Below are positions 11,763-22,639 of a stretch of DNA of 64,000 nt, piece after piece. Position numbers and translations under genes: made by a program. Position 1 is the first letter of the stretch; each line of letters begins with the position of its first letter. The stretch is from Xylaria sp. FL1777 (lineage: Eukaryota > Ascomycota > Sordariomycetes > Xylariales > Xylariaceae). Where the stretch lies: NCBI GenBank assembly GCA_022578965.1, contig MU400517.1, positions 186,001 to 250,000 on the forward strand, given 5' to 3'. The notes beneath the pieces are model-generated. The model was not told where the DNA came from. It worked only from the letters and a program-made list of their open reading frames with translations, and searched no databases.

Positions 11763-13855
11763 TCTACTCGCTTTAGTGTATGCAGAACACTGTTAAAGAG
11801 CTTTTATAAGTGGACTTAGACCAGTGCAAAGATTCCGGTTCGCCATGACAGCCGACACCGTCTATTTGACCGAATCGTCACGCGGTCCTTGGGGACGTCG
11901 GTCCCAAATCAGCGCTGACAACAGCTTGGTAATATGAGCTTTATAAGCCGGCATTTGGGAATCTAGTTGGAGACATCTCCTGGCAGGCCGCAGTTACATT
12001 GCATTCGATTGCGTGGGACGATGAGGACTACGACGTTGAATAAACGTGGTGTAATGGGTACGACCCTGTCGTCGTTCGCACAATTGAGTGATAGGAGGTT
12101 AGATCGGCTTCCCCTTTCGGACCAAAACGAAGAAGTTAATTCAAAACGCTACACTCTTTGGAAGCGGTTCTAGAAGCTTAGTCGAGTCTGAACCATCCCT
12201 GGTGGTGATCAAAAAAGAGGTGGATATGGCGGGGCATACCGTGTTGGTGCCAGGTACCTTGGCAGAAAAAGGGGTAATAACGTACCGGGATCATACCGAT
12301 GAGAAGAGCACAGCGAATCCAAATCAGTTTCCAAGTTGGGTTGCAATTTAGTCTAAGGTAGATCTAGCACTTAACCTTTGCGTGTGGACATTCTGTTGTC
12401 ATTTGTATACCACGCGTATACTTAACAAGGGTTTTATGCATGTCTATGAGGATAACATAGATAACACTAAAAAGAGAAATTGTCGAGACTGATCCCATTA
12501 TCCTAGATCTAACATGAGTTCCGACCTTTATCCATCATCCCGACTGCAAGAACAAGGACTCACGGTTTCCCGTTCCTACTTAGACTTCATCTGCTTTTTC
12601 TTCCTCCTTGTCAGAGTTGGTGTGGTCTATCTTGCAAACGCTAAGATACCAGTTAAACAGCGAGGGTACAGATCAACCCTTCGAAGTCCAAAAGCGGATG
12701 AGCACTGGCTACACATATCTGGCCCCGGTGGCTTCCGAGCTCGGTAATCAAAACGGATGCCGCACCGATCACGCTAACCGGAGGACACGACCTTAGCAGA
12801 GTGCATACGCGGCGTCGCATAATCGTCAATATACATCGTGTGCAGAAGCGGCTAGCCGACCTACATAGGGGGTAAGATTCTGGTTGTTGCGGAGGAGTCA
12901 CACAGTCTGAAACTTCATCCCCTACATTTTAACTCTCGTCGAGCTTTACTATCTTGAACGAGTTGAGTACGCTGTGAGTGAGGTACGTTCCTCCGTTCGA
13001 GATTTGTTAGTTACTGATGAGTCACATATTTATGCTGCAAGCAACCTGAGTCAAGTGCAAACTACTCGTAATAATACCTGCCAAACTGCAGTTTGGTTTT
13101 TGGATTCAAATAACCAGCGATGCCGCACATGGTATAACGCCTTCGTCAAAGTCTGGTGGAGGAACGTCCTTCAAATATAAGGGTCGTTTCTCTCTCCTAT
13201 TCTCCTATTTCTTCTCCTCCTTCTTCCGCCTTTAGAGATCAAATTTCACGCTCGATATTAATATTTTGAAACCCTACGACAATATTATAGTAATGAAGAT
13301 ATATATTAAATTGGGATAAAAACTCGATTACCCTCATTACTTTAACTACGTTGATTATGTCGCATTCCGATCTCTCCAAATGTCTTATGCTCATACAGAC
13401 CTCTGACCCAGAAACCGATAGGATACTACATCTGTCTTGTAATGTAAGCATCTTCCGGTTGAAACGAGGTCTGGCGTGCTTGTATAGCTAATACTAAGCT
13501 TGCCTAGCTCTAGGGAGTACAGATTATGGACGATTGACAGATACTAATTTAACCAGCCGTATAGAATGACTGGCTAAGACAGCCACTGTCCTCTTGGGAT
13601 GGTGAGGACAACATAACTGGAAGTACAAATATTACAGGTTGCGTATTTAGAGTACATTAGGTGCCTTTGTAAGGCTTATACTATAATCAGCATGCTGATG
13701 GCTGCCAATTGTCACCTGCACCGTGCCGCGGCATTGTATCTGCATAAGCCCGCGTATTATAAGATAGTCGTGCCACTGCGAGTGTGGTGTAAGGTGTAAG
13801 GTGCACAATCACCAAACGAGAGTTTAGCCAGCCGATACCGTCTCCTCATCGCGTT
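11763..13855. other. Gene-free stretch
   Basis: Only short open frames without recognisable domains or good splice context are present. The first 100 bases include TATA-like sequence (ACTTTTATAAG) upstream of the amidohydrolase start. No repeat family or RNA gene was identified. Confidence 0.45.
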
Positions 13856-14473
13856 TCACAGGACCTCAAGTGTGAGCCCGTTGCTGGCGTTCTGCCCAAA
13901 ATACACAAAACCATCAGTATCGCGATCATCAACTTGAACCCTTAGATAGATTGTCTCAGCACAGTCCACGTAACCGGCGACATGACTCTCGGCTGTGTCG
14001 ATTTGGGTCCAACCTGTTGTCTCAGGATGAAGCAACGGCCTCCCCTGCTCGACCGCTTCTTCTACGATCGGTGCAATGTTTTCCCAGCTCACATCCCCCT
14101 CGGGAAGGCGTGAGATCTGCTGCGTTGCCAATAGTCCGTTTCTTGCAACAACGAACTCGGTGCGCTGGGCCTTTGCCGCCTGGATCCAGCCCAGAATGCA
14201 AGTTTTCGCATCAGCTGGAATGCCCTCAAATATAGCGATATTCTCTAAGACGGAGATATTCCCGGTTCGCAGAACTTCCAATTGTGAGACTGGAGGTCCT
14301 GACTGGGTCGCGAATACTGGAAATATTTGGTACATTGTGGGCTGTACGAGAAGGACCGGGTCGCGACCAATAGGCTGAGTCCGTCCGGACAATGAAGGGC
14401 CGGAACGATCTGGGCTTGCCGTACCCATGAGGGCCAGACACATCACCATAGCAATCTTCTGGATGGAAGGCAT
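13856..14473 (-). CDS. Small secreted protein of unknown function
   Basis: An intronless frame of 205 residues. The start codon at 14473 is followed by a clear signal peptide (KIAMVMCLALMGTAS), with likely cleavage around residue 19-20. The mature part has only two cysteines, one in DAKTCILGW and one in YVDCAETIYLRV. The layout of an N-terminal FPVFATQSG segment, a central EGIPADAKTC segment and a final beta-rich section loosely resembles fungal secreted proteins with a But2 C-terminal-like domain. That link is weak. It is probably an extracellular or cell-wall protein, and effector function is possible but unsupported. It is isolated, with no close neighbour. Confidence 0.65.
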   Translation of the reverse strand: MPSIQKIAMVMCLALMGTASPDRSGPSLSGRTQPIGRDPVLLVQPTMYQIFPVFATQSGPPVSQLEVLRTGNISVLENIAIFEGIPADAKTCILGWIQAAKAQRTEFVVARNGLLATQQISRLPEGDVSWENIAPIVEEAVEQGRPLLHPETTGWTQIDTAESHVAGYVDCAETIYLRVQVDDRDTDGFVYFGQNASNGLTLEVL

Positions 14474-15282
14474 TTTATCGCGAGTCCTATGTGAGACGTG
14501 CTCGAATAAGCGACTATAAGACAGCTAAGGAGAAGCAATGCATAACGGACAGGAAATCACTAAAGGCAGTTAGGCGTCGTAGGTATTTATATTGACGTGA
14601 CCCTCCCGAATGGCTTCATGCCCAGTGCGATGGGAAAGGAGGGGCAGTAGTAACTAGTTTACATAAGACCAAGCAATATAAAGTTATAAGGTTCACCCAT
14701 CACTTATAGTGGCTAAGCTGGCACGCAGTCATGCACCATGATCTCATTATGCCGTTCTAAGTCAGTCCCAGATGGCTAAACAGATGGTTAGCCAAGCCTT
14801 GGCATGCCATTCGGTACTCAACATATGCTATATTATTCGCTTCCACGAGAATAAAGACAAGGAATACGAGAGGGCCGAAGGGTAACTGGGGAGATATTAA
14901 TAAGAAACAGTTATCACATTGGAGAGAAAACTGCCTAAGCCCCGTATTGGCCACTGTCGTGTAACTGTACGTGTACTTACGCATCTTGGCGGAATCACCA
15001 AGCTTACATAGGAACATTACTGGGTTGACAAGCATCATGCCGTTGAATAGCACTGTACGCGCGCATCGACATGGCTCGGGGTGAGCTTTTGAGATGGTTT
15101 CACCAGCTTTACACTACTGGTTCGGATGGATTGTATGTAATTTATTTTGTTTCGTTTAAGTGCCAACATCCGAGACATGGTTTTTCTTTAGGTTATTCGC
15201 CAAGTTCCTAGCACTAGGCGAGTTATGCACTCCGTAACTCAACTTATTGATCTTCTCGTTAATAACAAAGCATAATAGTACT

Positions 15283-16122
15283 TTAACGAAATTTCATTCC
15301 ATTACTGGTTGGAATAGTACCTAGAATGGCTTCATCTAAGTCTCTCATTTCGCCTGTGTGCTTGTACTTCCTCTTTAGCAGACTTCTGAGGTGGCTAAAT
15401 GCGGCTGCTCTATCGGGGTATTCGTCTTCCATTAGATAGGCGGATTGTCGCACCACTCGGATGGTCTCTTCTAAGTCATGTGTATGGTCGTATAAGCGGA
15501 TAAGTTTGTTCCCCAGATTATTCAGATAACCTGCAAATTCCACACTGTCGGCCGGTGTTAGGCGGACCACCTCTCGGGCGAGACGTATTGCTTCCTCTAT
15601 ATCTGCGAGATTAGCCATCTGCTCATATTTGCGGCCTAGCTGATTCGCAAGATTATTCAGAGCTGGTGTCTGGCTCGATTCATAGTCTTGGGTCGATCCC
15701 GTAATCTGTCGTGAAATTTGAATAGCCTCTTCTAGGGTTTTTATCTCGGCTGTCTCCTCATATAAGGTCTCAAGGCACACTCCGAGGTTGTTCAGATAGT
15801 CTATTCGATCCGAATCTCCGGAAGGGGTCAGATCAAGTGCTTCTCGCAAACGCTGGATCGCCTCCTCTAAGTCTTTGGCATCACCACTCTCCCTGAACTG
15901 ATTTAAAAGATATGCACCGGCATTACTTAACCACGATGCGTATGAGGTATCTTGAGGGCTACCTCTAGAAAGAGCTTCTTTAATGAATTTGACAGTCGCT
16001 TTGATATTCGTACTACCACCTTCTTCGACATAGGTATTAAAACCGTACATTGCCATCTCTGCTAGCAAGTATGGCATATCTTCCTCGCTATAGCCATGGG
16101 CTGCGACTTCGTCGACATCCAT
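15283..16122 (-). CDS. Short TPR-repeat protein, possibly a truncated TPR-CHAT relative
   Basis: An intronless frame of 279 residues made almost wholly of tetratricopeptide-like repeats about 45-50 residues apart. Each has a DLEEAIQ/R-type helix and a LNNLGN/C or LNNLANQLG-type helix (for example EEAIQRLREAL, RIDYLNNLGVCLE, PALNNLANQLG, AGYLNNLGNKL). In fungi this repeat style usually forms a long array ahead of a C-terminal CHAT protease-like domain. Here the frame ends after about five repeats and no CHAT sequence follows, so the protein is either a stand-alone scaffold or a truncated relative. It is divergently placed, 484 bases from the kinase-TPR gene. TPR arrays bind protein partners; no partner can be named. 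Confidence 0.72.
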   Translation of the reverse strand: MDVDEVAAHGYSEEDMPYLLAEMAMYGFNTYVEEGGSTNIKATVKFIKEALSRGSPQDTSYASWLSNAGAYLLNQFRESGDAKDLEEAIQRLREALDLTPSGDSDRIDYLNNLGVCLETLYEETAEIKTLEEAIQISRQITGSTQDYESSQTPALNNLANQLGRKYEQMANLADIEEAIRLAREVVRLTPADSVEFAGYLNNLGNKLIRLYDHTHDLEETIRVVRQSAYLMEDEYPDRAAAFSHLRSLLKRKYKHTGEMRDLDEAILGTIPTSNGMKFR

Positions 16123-16606
16123 GGCATCCGTAGTCTAATGTGAATAATATAACCAGGCCAATCATAAACTATATGCGTGAACTTGATGGCCGAAATCGTA
16201 TCCCGAGGCCTCACTGTGGTCGTGGTGTTATGTGTATTATGATTTCTATCGTGAGTCTAACTGGGCATAAGTAGCCTGAATGGCGGCCAAAGGTGGCAGA
16301 ATGCATGCGGGTGCATATAAGCTCAAAAGGAGGTGCCTGACAGGCAACCTATTGCTTATTGGTGGGAATAATGCAGGAGATCAGGTAACAGAAGCCATGA
16401 AGCTCTTCCATTTAGGCTGTGGTGAGTGAGCTTCAATCAGCCCCAATGCCCTCTGCTTCTACCTACCGATCTAACAACACGGACAACGCGTGAATCCAGA
16501 TCTCGTCATATAGCTCGGAAGAGCGGTAACATGTCATTATATGTGAGTTATTCAGGTCTTTCGGGATGGCACCAGCGATGAGGAGCTTCATCTTATTATC
16601 TCGCAG

Positions 16607-19216
16607 ATGGCTGATAGCATAGTGCTTGGCACTAACTGCTCTGCGTTCGACCGTCCTCGGCTCTTTGTCAGTACTGTGATCGAGACAGAGAATGTTACAG
16701 CACCTTGCAATTTGATGTCATTCCTAGCCGTCGTCCAAAAGCTCCGTATTCCATTCTTACCAGTAACTTGGCAGTGTAGAGAAGCATTAGTTGGCGTAGG
16801 GGCTACAAGTAAAATAAATCAGGCTCTATTTGACAGAAACAGAAGTGTAGTGTTCAAACGTGTGCCAGAGAAGGATAAACTTGATGAGCCAGTCGAAACA
16901 ATATACCGACGGTTCATCAATGAGGTCATGGTATTGTACCATCCTTCTATCCAGAATCATTCCAACATCCTCAGTCCAATAAGAATCTGCTGGGATATTT
17001 CTCCACGCGAGAAGCCGACCGATTCTAGGGCATTGAACAATGTTAAAACTGAATATGATGTTTGGCCAGTCCTTGTGTTTGAGAAGTCAAGCTTTGGTGA
17101 CCTCTATCAATTTTCAAGCTCTCAAGACGCACGAGACTTGGATATTATCGATCGCCTGAAAATATGCTTAGATATTGGGTCTGCCATAAGTCATATGCAA
17201 TCGAGTCGTGAGTACATAGCAGGAAACATCTTCGAAAATTGCTAACGCGCTAAGTTATAGGCGTCATTCATGGAGATATAAAGCCGCAAGATGTCCTGAT
17301 ATTCCAAGACAGTCAAAGTGGTTTTTTCTTGGCCAAAGTGGCTGATTTCGGATTTTCGACCTGGTATAACGAGGGAAATGACCAGATCGTACTCAGCGGA
17401 ACTCAGCTATGGTGTGCCCCAGAGGCGACAGATTATCCTCACTTCACACCAGCCCAAGCAATGAAGACAGATGTGTTTTCCTTTGGAATCCTTTGTTTAT
17501 GGTTCATGTTCGAAAAGCAACTCTCCGGTATCCTGCCACTCCCACAAACGTTCCAATTGGACAAGGAGTCACAGGACAAGGAAGAACATCAGTCCTTACG
17601 GATGCTTTGGAATATGAAGCGTGAAGGCTGTTTGACACGATATGCAACCCAGCTAGTGTTTTCAGAAGCAGATCTATCCTCAAAAAGCAAACAAGCGTTG
17701 CAGAGTTTCTTCACCGGGTCCCTTGAATACAATCCTCAATCGCGCGAATGCGATATCAAAGATGTGCTTCACTACCTAGACATTGACTTGTGGGCAATTC
17801 ACCTCTTCGATACATGATGCTATGCTAATTAATAATCGAAGGTCACAACAGGCCACCGTGCCTCGAATCGATTTCATGAGTGCTCCGGCCAGTGAAGACT
17901 TTAACGTAAGTAATTAGAAACAATCAATTCTAATTAGTATACTTAAAGAATGCGAGGTTTGCTACTCCCTCCCAACCTACTTCATGTACGACTATCGTGT
18001 CCGATTCGCGATCCTCCAGAACCTCGAGAAATTAGTATTAGAATATCTAAGGAGCGCACTATCTAAGCAGCTAATACTTTGTTACGAGCTTGGTTTTGGA
18101 TGTTCGGACGAAGGCATATCGCATTCAATTCTACAATATGATGAACACGATGCGCAGCTCCAGCTCCGAGAAGCCGTCATCGATAACCCCGAGTATCCAA
18201 GCGAACTTAGCCAGTACCCAAAAAATCTCAACAGTGAACAAAGTGTATTAGCTACTATACACCAGCAATCGATGCCTATCCTAATCGACAAATACGTTGA
18301 CCAAAACATGCTAGCTATTGCAGCAGACATCGCAAGAAATGAATTAACTAGGGTTACCTGTGCCTTGGGTATCAAGCACCCCGTATCAGTGATTATCAAA
18401 CACGTATTGGCATTCATTTCTCATACGCAAGGTCGTTTGAATGACGCGCGGGAGTTGACAGAAGAGGTTCTGGAAGTATATACCAGAGAGCTAGGCAAGG
18501 AACATCCTACAACTTTAACTGTCATGGCACAACTAGCCTCGATATACGATGACCTGAGCGACTTCAAGAAGGCTGAAGAGATTGGTTCAGAAACTATATC
18601 TCTAAAAAAGAAGGTACTAGGAGACGAACATACTATGACGTTGACAAGTATGGAAAACTTCGCTGTTACCTTTGAGAATCAAACCCGTTCTATCGAAGCT
18701 GAAAGGGTTTTGATCGGTGTTATAGATGCACTAAGAAAGATTTTCGGCCGAGAGCATCTCCGTCTCTTGGGGAGCATGGGGCATATGGTTTTGATACTTC
18801 TCAATCAAGGCCGTATGGAGGAGGCTGCTGCCAAATGGGGACATGAGGCTATGCGCATCGCCAATATGGCGCTGGAGCCGGATGACCTTGGCAGCCTCAA
18901 TATTATGGCAGTTACGGTTAATATATATATAAGCGAGCGTCGCTTTGAAGATGCTGAGACGCTCCAGACGCAAGTTCTCGAGAGAGTGACGAAAGCACTC
19001 GGCCATGAGCACCCAGATCGATTGACCCATATGCATAACTTGGCTCTGATTTGGAACCACCTCGGTCGACCTTGGGAGGCCAAGGATTTACTAACCTCAT
19101 GTGTCGAGGTTCAGATCAAGACTCTTGGCCACGAACACGCAAGTACAAAGGAAAGCTTAGAACTGCTAGAAGCATGGAAGAGAGATGAAACAAACTGGCG
19201 CTCAGAAAATATTTAA
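16607..19216 (+). CDS. Kinase-like domain fused to kinesin-light-chain-type TPR repeats
   Basis: Four exons read in phase: 16607-17207, 17261-17789, 17842-17905 and 17957-19216, giving 817 residues. The introns are 53, 52 and 51 bases with TAAC/CTAAT branch sites; the second uses a weaker GTGGGC donor. The kinase core includes VVFKRV with the ATP lysine, a helix-C glutamate in FINEVMVL, HGDIKPQD (204-211), DFG (229-231), WCAPEA and KTDVFSFGI. The catalytic-loop Asn is replaced by Asp211, so activity may be weak or lost. A linker containing YDYRVRFAILQNLE and CYELGFG follows, as in other fungal kinase-repeat proteins. The C terminus holds about six TPRs of the LGxEHP type. The frame is open upstream to 16547, so a small first exon could be missing. 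Confidence 0.78.
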
Positions 19217-22200
19217 GATCACTACAAGTATGAAACTTCCAAGGAGAAGCACAATATAAGGCAATCTCAGTGCGGCTGTCTTACACCCTATAAAATAATC
19301 CGATTGGGAGAAGAGCTCCTCTTTACTAACTAAGACTTGCTAGGGGGACAGGATCAGTTCAGTTCAGTCAGCGATCTCGTAGACGTTTCTCTAGACATAG
19401 GTTAAGGGGAATTTCGTCTGTTGAGAGTAAAATCTTTCGGTTTTCTATCCTACGGAGTACTTGAAATGGATCGGATATTCAAATTGAAGAGGGTGTCACT
19501 CTATCTTGATTTTAAGTCCTATGGGAAGTCGCCTGACCTTCGTCGGAATAGCACTTATTCTAGAACTCCATTGAGGATCCCGTGCAGGGAGGGGCTACTA
19601 TAATGAAATATTCTTCTCTTCTCACGAGTTCCTAGGAAAATTATTTTCGGGGCATGAACTCCTTACTTGTGGACTACACTCTGTTGAATATGCGAAGAGG
19701 TCGCTTACTTTCAAACGCAGGTTCACATGGAAGCGTACTGTCACGAGTTGTCACTGATGCTCCACCCTTCTTGTGGCTACAACCTTGAGATCGAGTCACA
19801 TACACACTCCTAAGAGGTTTCGTAAGATGAAACTAAGGGATACCTGATTATAGAAAAGCGACTAAGCTAGCGTACGATGATTACTGTTTGTTAAAGATTT
19901 TGGTGGTCAACCACGCGAGGTGTACAGAGCAAGGCGGAATGGCTTCATATGCCCTAGTACACGATAGTGGCCACAAGAAAGGACAGAGTGTCTACATACG
20001 AACTCTCTCTTGTATTATCTCATAGGAGAATTGACGACTAGAGTAGCTTTCCAGTGGAGAGAAGGGGGGGGGGGTGGTACGTTGAATAGCGTGGCTGAGG
20101 TTAGTTTTCGATAATGAGTATAGACATACCTGACTAAGGACTTCAGCTTGTTGTGAGCGTTCTTTATTGGTTAAACTCTAGCTAATTAGCGAATACCAAC
20201 AGTACTGTTAAGAATTGAATTAGATAACACAATGAGTAGTTGTGTGCCATTCATAGACATTTTGGCCCGTGTGACGCATACTCATGTTAGTCATCTGAGA
20301 AGTCTGGCTAAAAATTGTTTTCTGAGTACCTATTCTATTGGCGGCAAGATATACGAGAGCCGAGCATCTAACTAATCTTGTCACTACCTACATAGTACAA
20401 GCTAGGGGAGAGGACTGGGATTGACTTGGCACGTAATACTGGGAAAGGGAAAAGGAGCAGGCAGTGCGCAATGTAAACACGTGTAAGCGGCGCAAATGCC
20501 AAGATCAAATTATTTCTTTTTGTGGTCCTGTGCGCAATGATATTGCGTGAGTGGCCTCTTGATTCAAGCAGGGTTCGATAGGAAGTTTAAAAAAAAAAAG
20601 CTAGTGATGGCGTAAAATAACAATAGTGACAATTACAAGAATAAGAACAACAACAACAACAACATTGAGGGTTTGTTCGAATGGACGGACTTCACAACTG
20701 AGGAAGAGAATATTCTAGACCTCCTTAAACTAAATCATCGTGCTTGTTGTAAAGATGTTGCCTGGCGCAACAGCGCACAGTAAGATGGGAGGGCTGAATG
20801 GTGGGGTGACTCATAAAAACCCCCGTCGGAGGAATTTGTAACCTTGGAATTGGGTAGCGGGAACTTTGCCAAAGCCCGAGTCCGATACTACTTACCTGGG
20901 TAGGTAAGTGTACGGCAAGGAGATTGTCGATAGCAGGGAGATACGCTACCTATCCCCGAAGGCCACCAGCACACCTTACGTAGTACCGGTAAGTACCTAC
21001 CTATCTAGGTACCTAAGTCTTTTTTTTTTTTTTTTTTTTTTTCTAGGCCAGCACTAGTAGATACCTACCTACCTGACACTCTTACTTACACTACCTACAA
21101 TACTGTCGTCGTAAGACGATGGGCCGACCTATGTATGATCAACGTTGCCAGTCTCCTGTATTTCTAATTGTTTCTCGTTGTTGGTTTTATTTGAGAAGAG
21201 GAGGTCTGTTGGACAGAAGGCTACGTTAGAGATGTATTTTTATTCTGCTATGCCCCGATTACGCAGTAGAACAATACACTATGCACTCTGAAAAGTCTCG
21301 ATGGGTGGGTGTCTATTTTCAAAGTCTGAGTGACTTAACCTTACCTGGTTAGCGTACCGAACTGCACTAAACCCCAAGACACTAGCGTACCAAGGAGGGT
21401 AGCCGAGAACCCAAGGTATCCACTGCTATCATGTGATATAGCGCCATGCAGCGCCGTGCACTACCTAGGTCCTGGGTAGGTTGAATGCAGCCTTAGCGTA
21501 TCAACGTATCAATTGGAGTTCCAGATAGATGGATCAGTCAATCGATCTTAGCATACATATATCCGATTCTCGACCGCATTCAAGATTTCGTCCGCGACTG
21601 CTACCGAATGCTACGCCGTTCGGCCGATTCTGCCGCAAGTTCCCCTGTACACGTGTAACCAACTGGCTTTCAACTTCTCAAATACCTACCTGCTGCAGAT
21701 CGAGACAGCCATCATCTAGCCTGCAGTTGGGTTATAGGGACTGAGTCGGTTACATGTACAAGACTTGAGATACGGATGTCGCTCGGATCACATCATGATG
21801 TTTCATCATGTTCAATCTTGACGTTGGGAATGGCTTACATACCTACTACATGTATAGATAAGGTATGCGTACTCTATCTCTACGCACTATAGAATACATA
21901 TACGGGTTACGTGCTCACACAAAGAACTTACCCTCAACGGGAACTAAACGATATTAGGAAGTCTCCTATTGGCCCAACTCAGAATGATGCATAATGATGT
22001 TTTCTTGGTTATTTCTAAGCGCGGCGGAGTTCAGACAGCAACACACTACTTAACTCCACTAGTGCAGCCGACATAACGTGTATGCGGACGAGGTAATGAT
22101 ATAGGTACATGTATGTAGGTACTTCATATATGATACTACCTGGGTAGCCTGGTACTAGTAATGTCTTTGTCACGGCGGCGGAGATCCGCCGCTTACACTA

Positions 22201-22639
22201 CACCTACACATGGAAAAGATGGCCAATCAGAAATCACGAGTCAGGCTAGCTCCAAGTACCTGAATAATACATGGAGGATGATACAGTGGAGTTATGGGGC
22301 TAACATAACGCCCAATTTGACAACAACGGCGGACTGTAGGATGAACCCGAGACTCATGGCTCGGCGTGGGCGCAATGCTACCTTTCATAAGCCCAGGCTC
22401 ACAGGCCTAAATTATGTACATGTGGGAGATTCAGGCACCGACTGAAATGTTCCTATTTAATGTTGGCTATCCCCGGGGGCAACCACACGCTTGGGTAATC
22501 CAGCATAACCAACCATCGCCTGGGACAACGAACAACCCCCCTACTTGCGCGTTCCAATCCCATTGAATCTAGGATACGCGAGCGCCCGGACGGAGAACAG
22601 GACATCGTTTGCAAGCTGGGAAACATTTCGCATCTCTCA
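19217..22639. other. Large gene-free stretch rich in simple repeats
   Basis: No supported gene was seen in 3.4 kb. Simple tracts include a G run at 20064-20074, an (AAC)6 microsatellite at about 20646-20663, a T run at about 21020-21042 and TACCTA/TAGGTA islands at 20890-21090 and 22100-22160. The last 100 bases before 22640 probably include the promoter of the transporter gene. Confidence 0.5.
21020..21042 (+). repeat. Poly-T tract flanked by TACCTA-rich sequence
   Basis: A run of about 23 T bases sits between two copies of TACCTACC-like sequence. It could be a microsatellite or the tail of an old retroposed insert. No flanking element was recognised to decide. Confidence 0.5.

Noticed and set aside
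14757..15053. A 98-codon minus-strand frame with a GTAAGT and a CCCCAG inside
   Set aside because: Neither the full frame nor the spliced version gives a recognisable or longer product.
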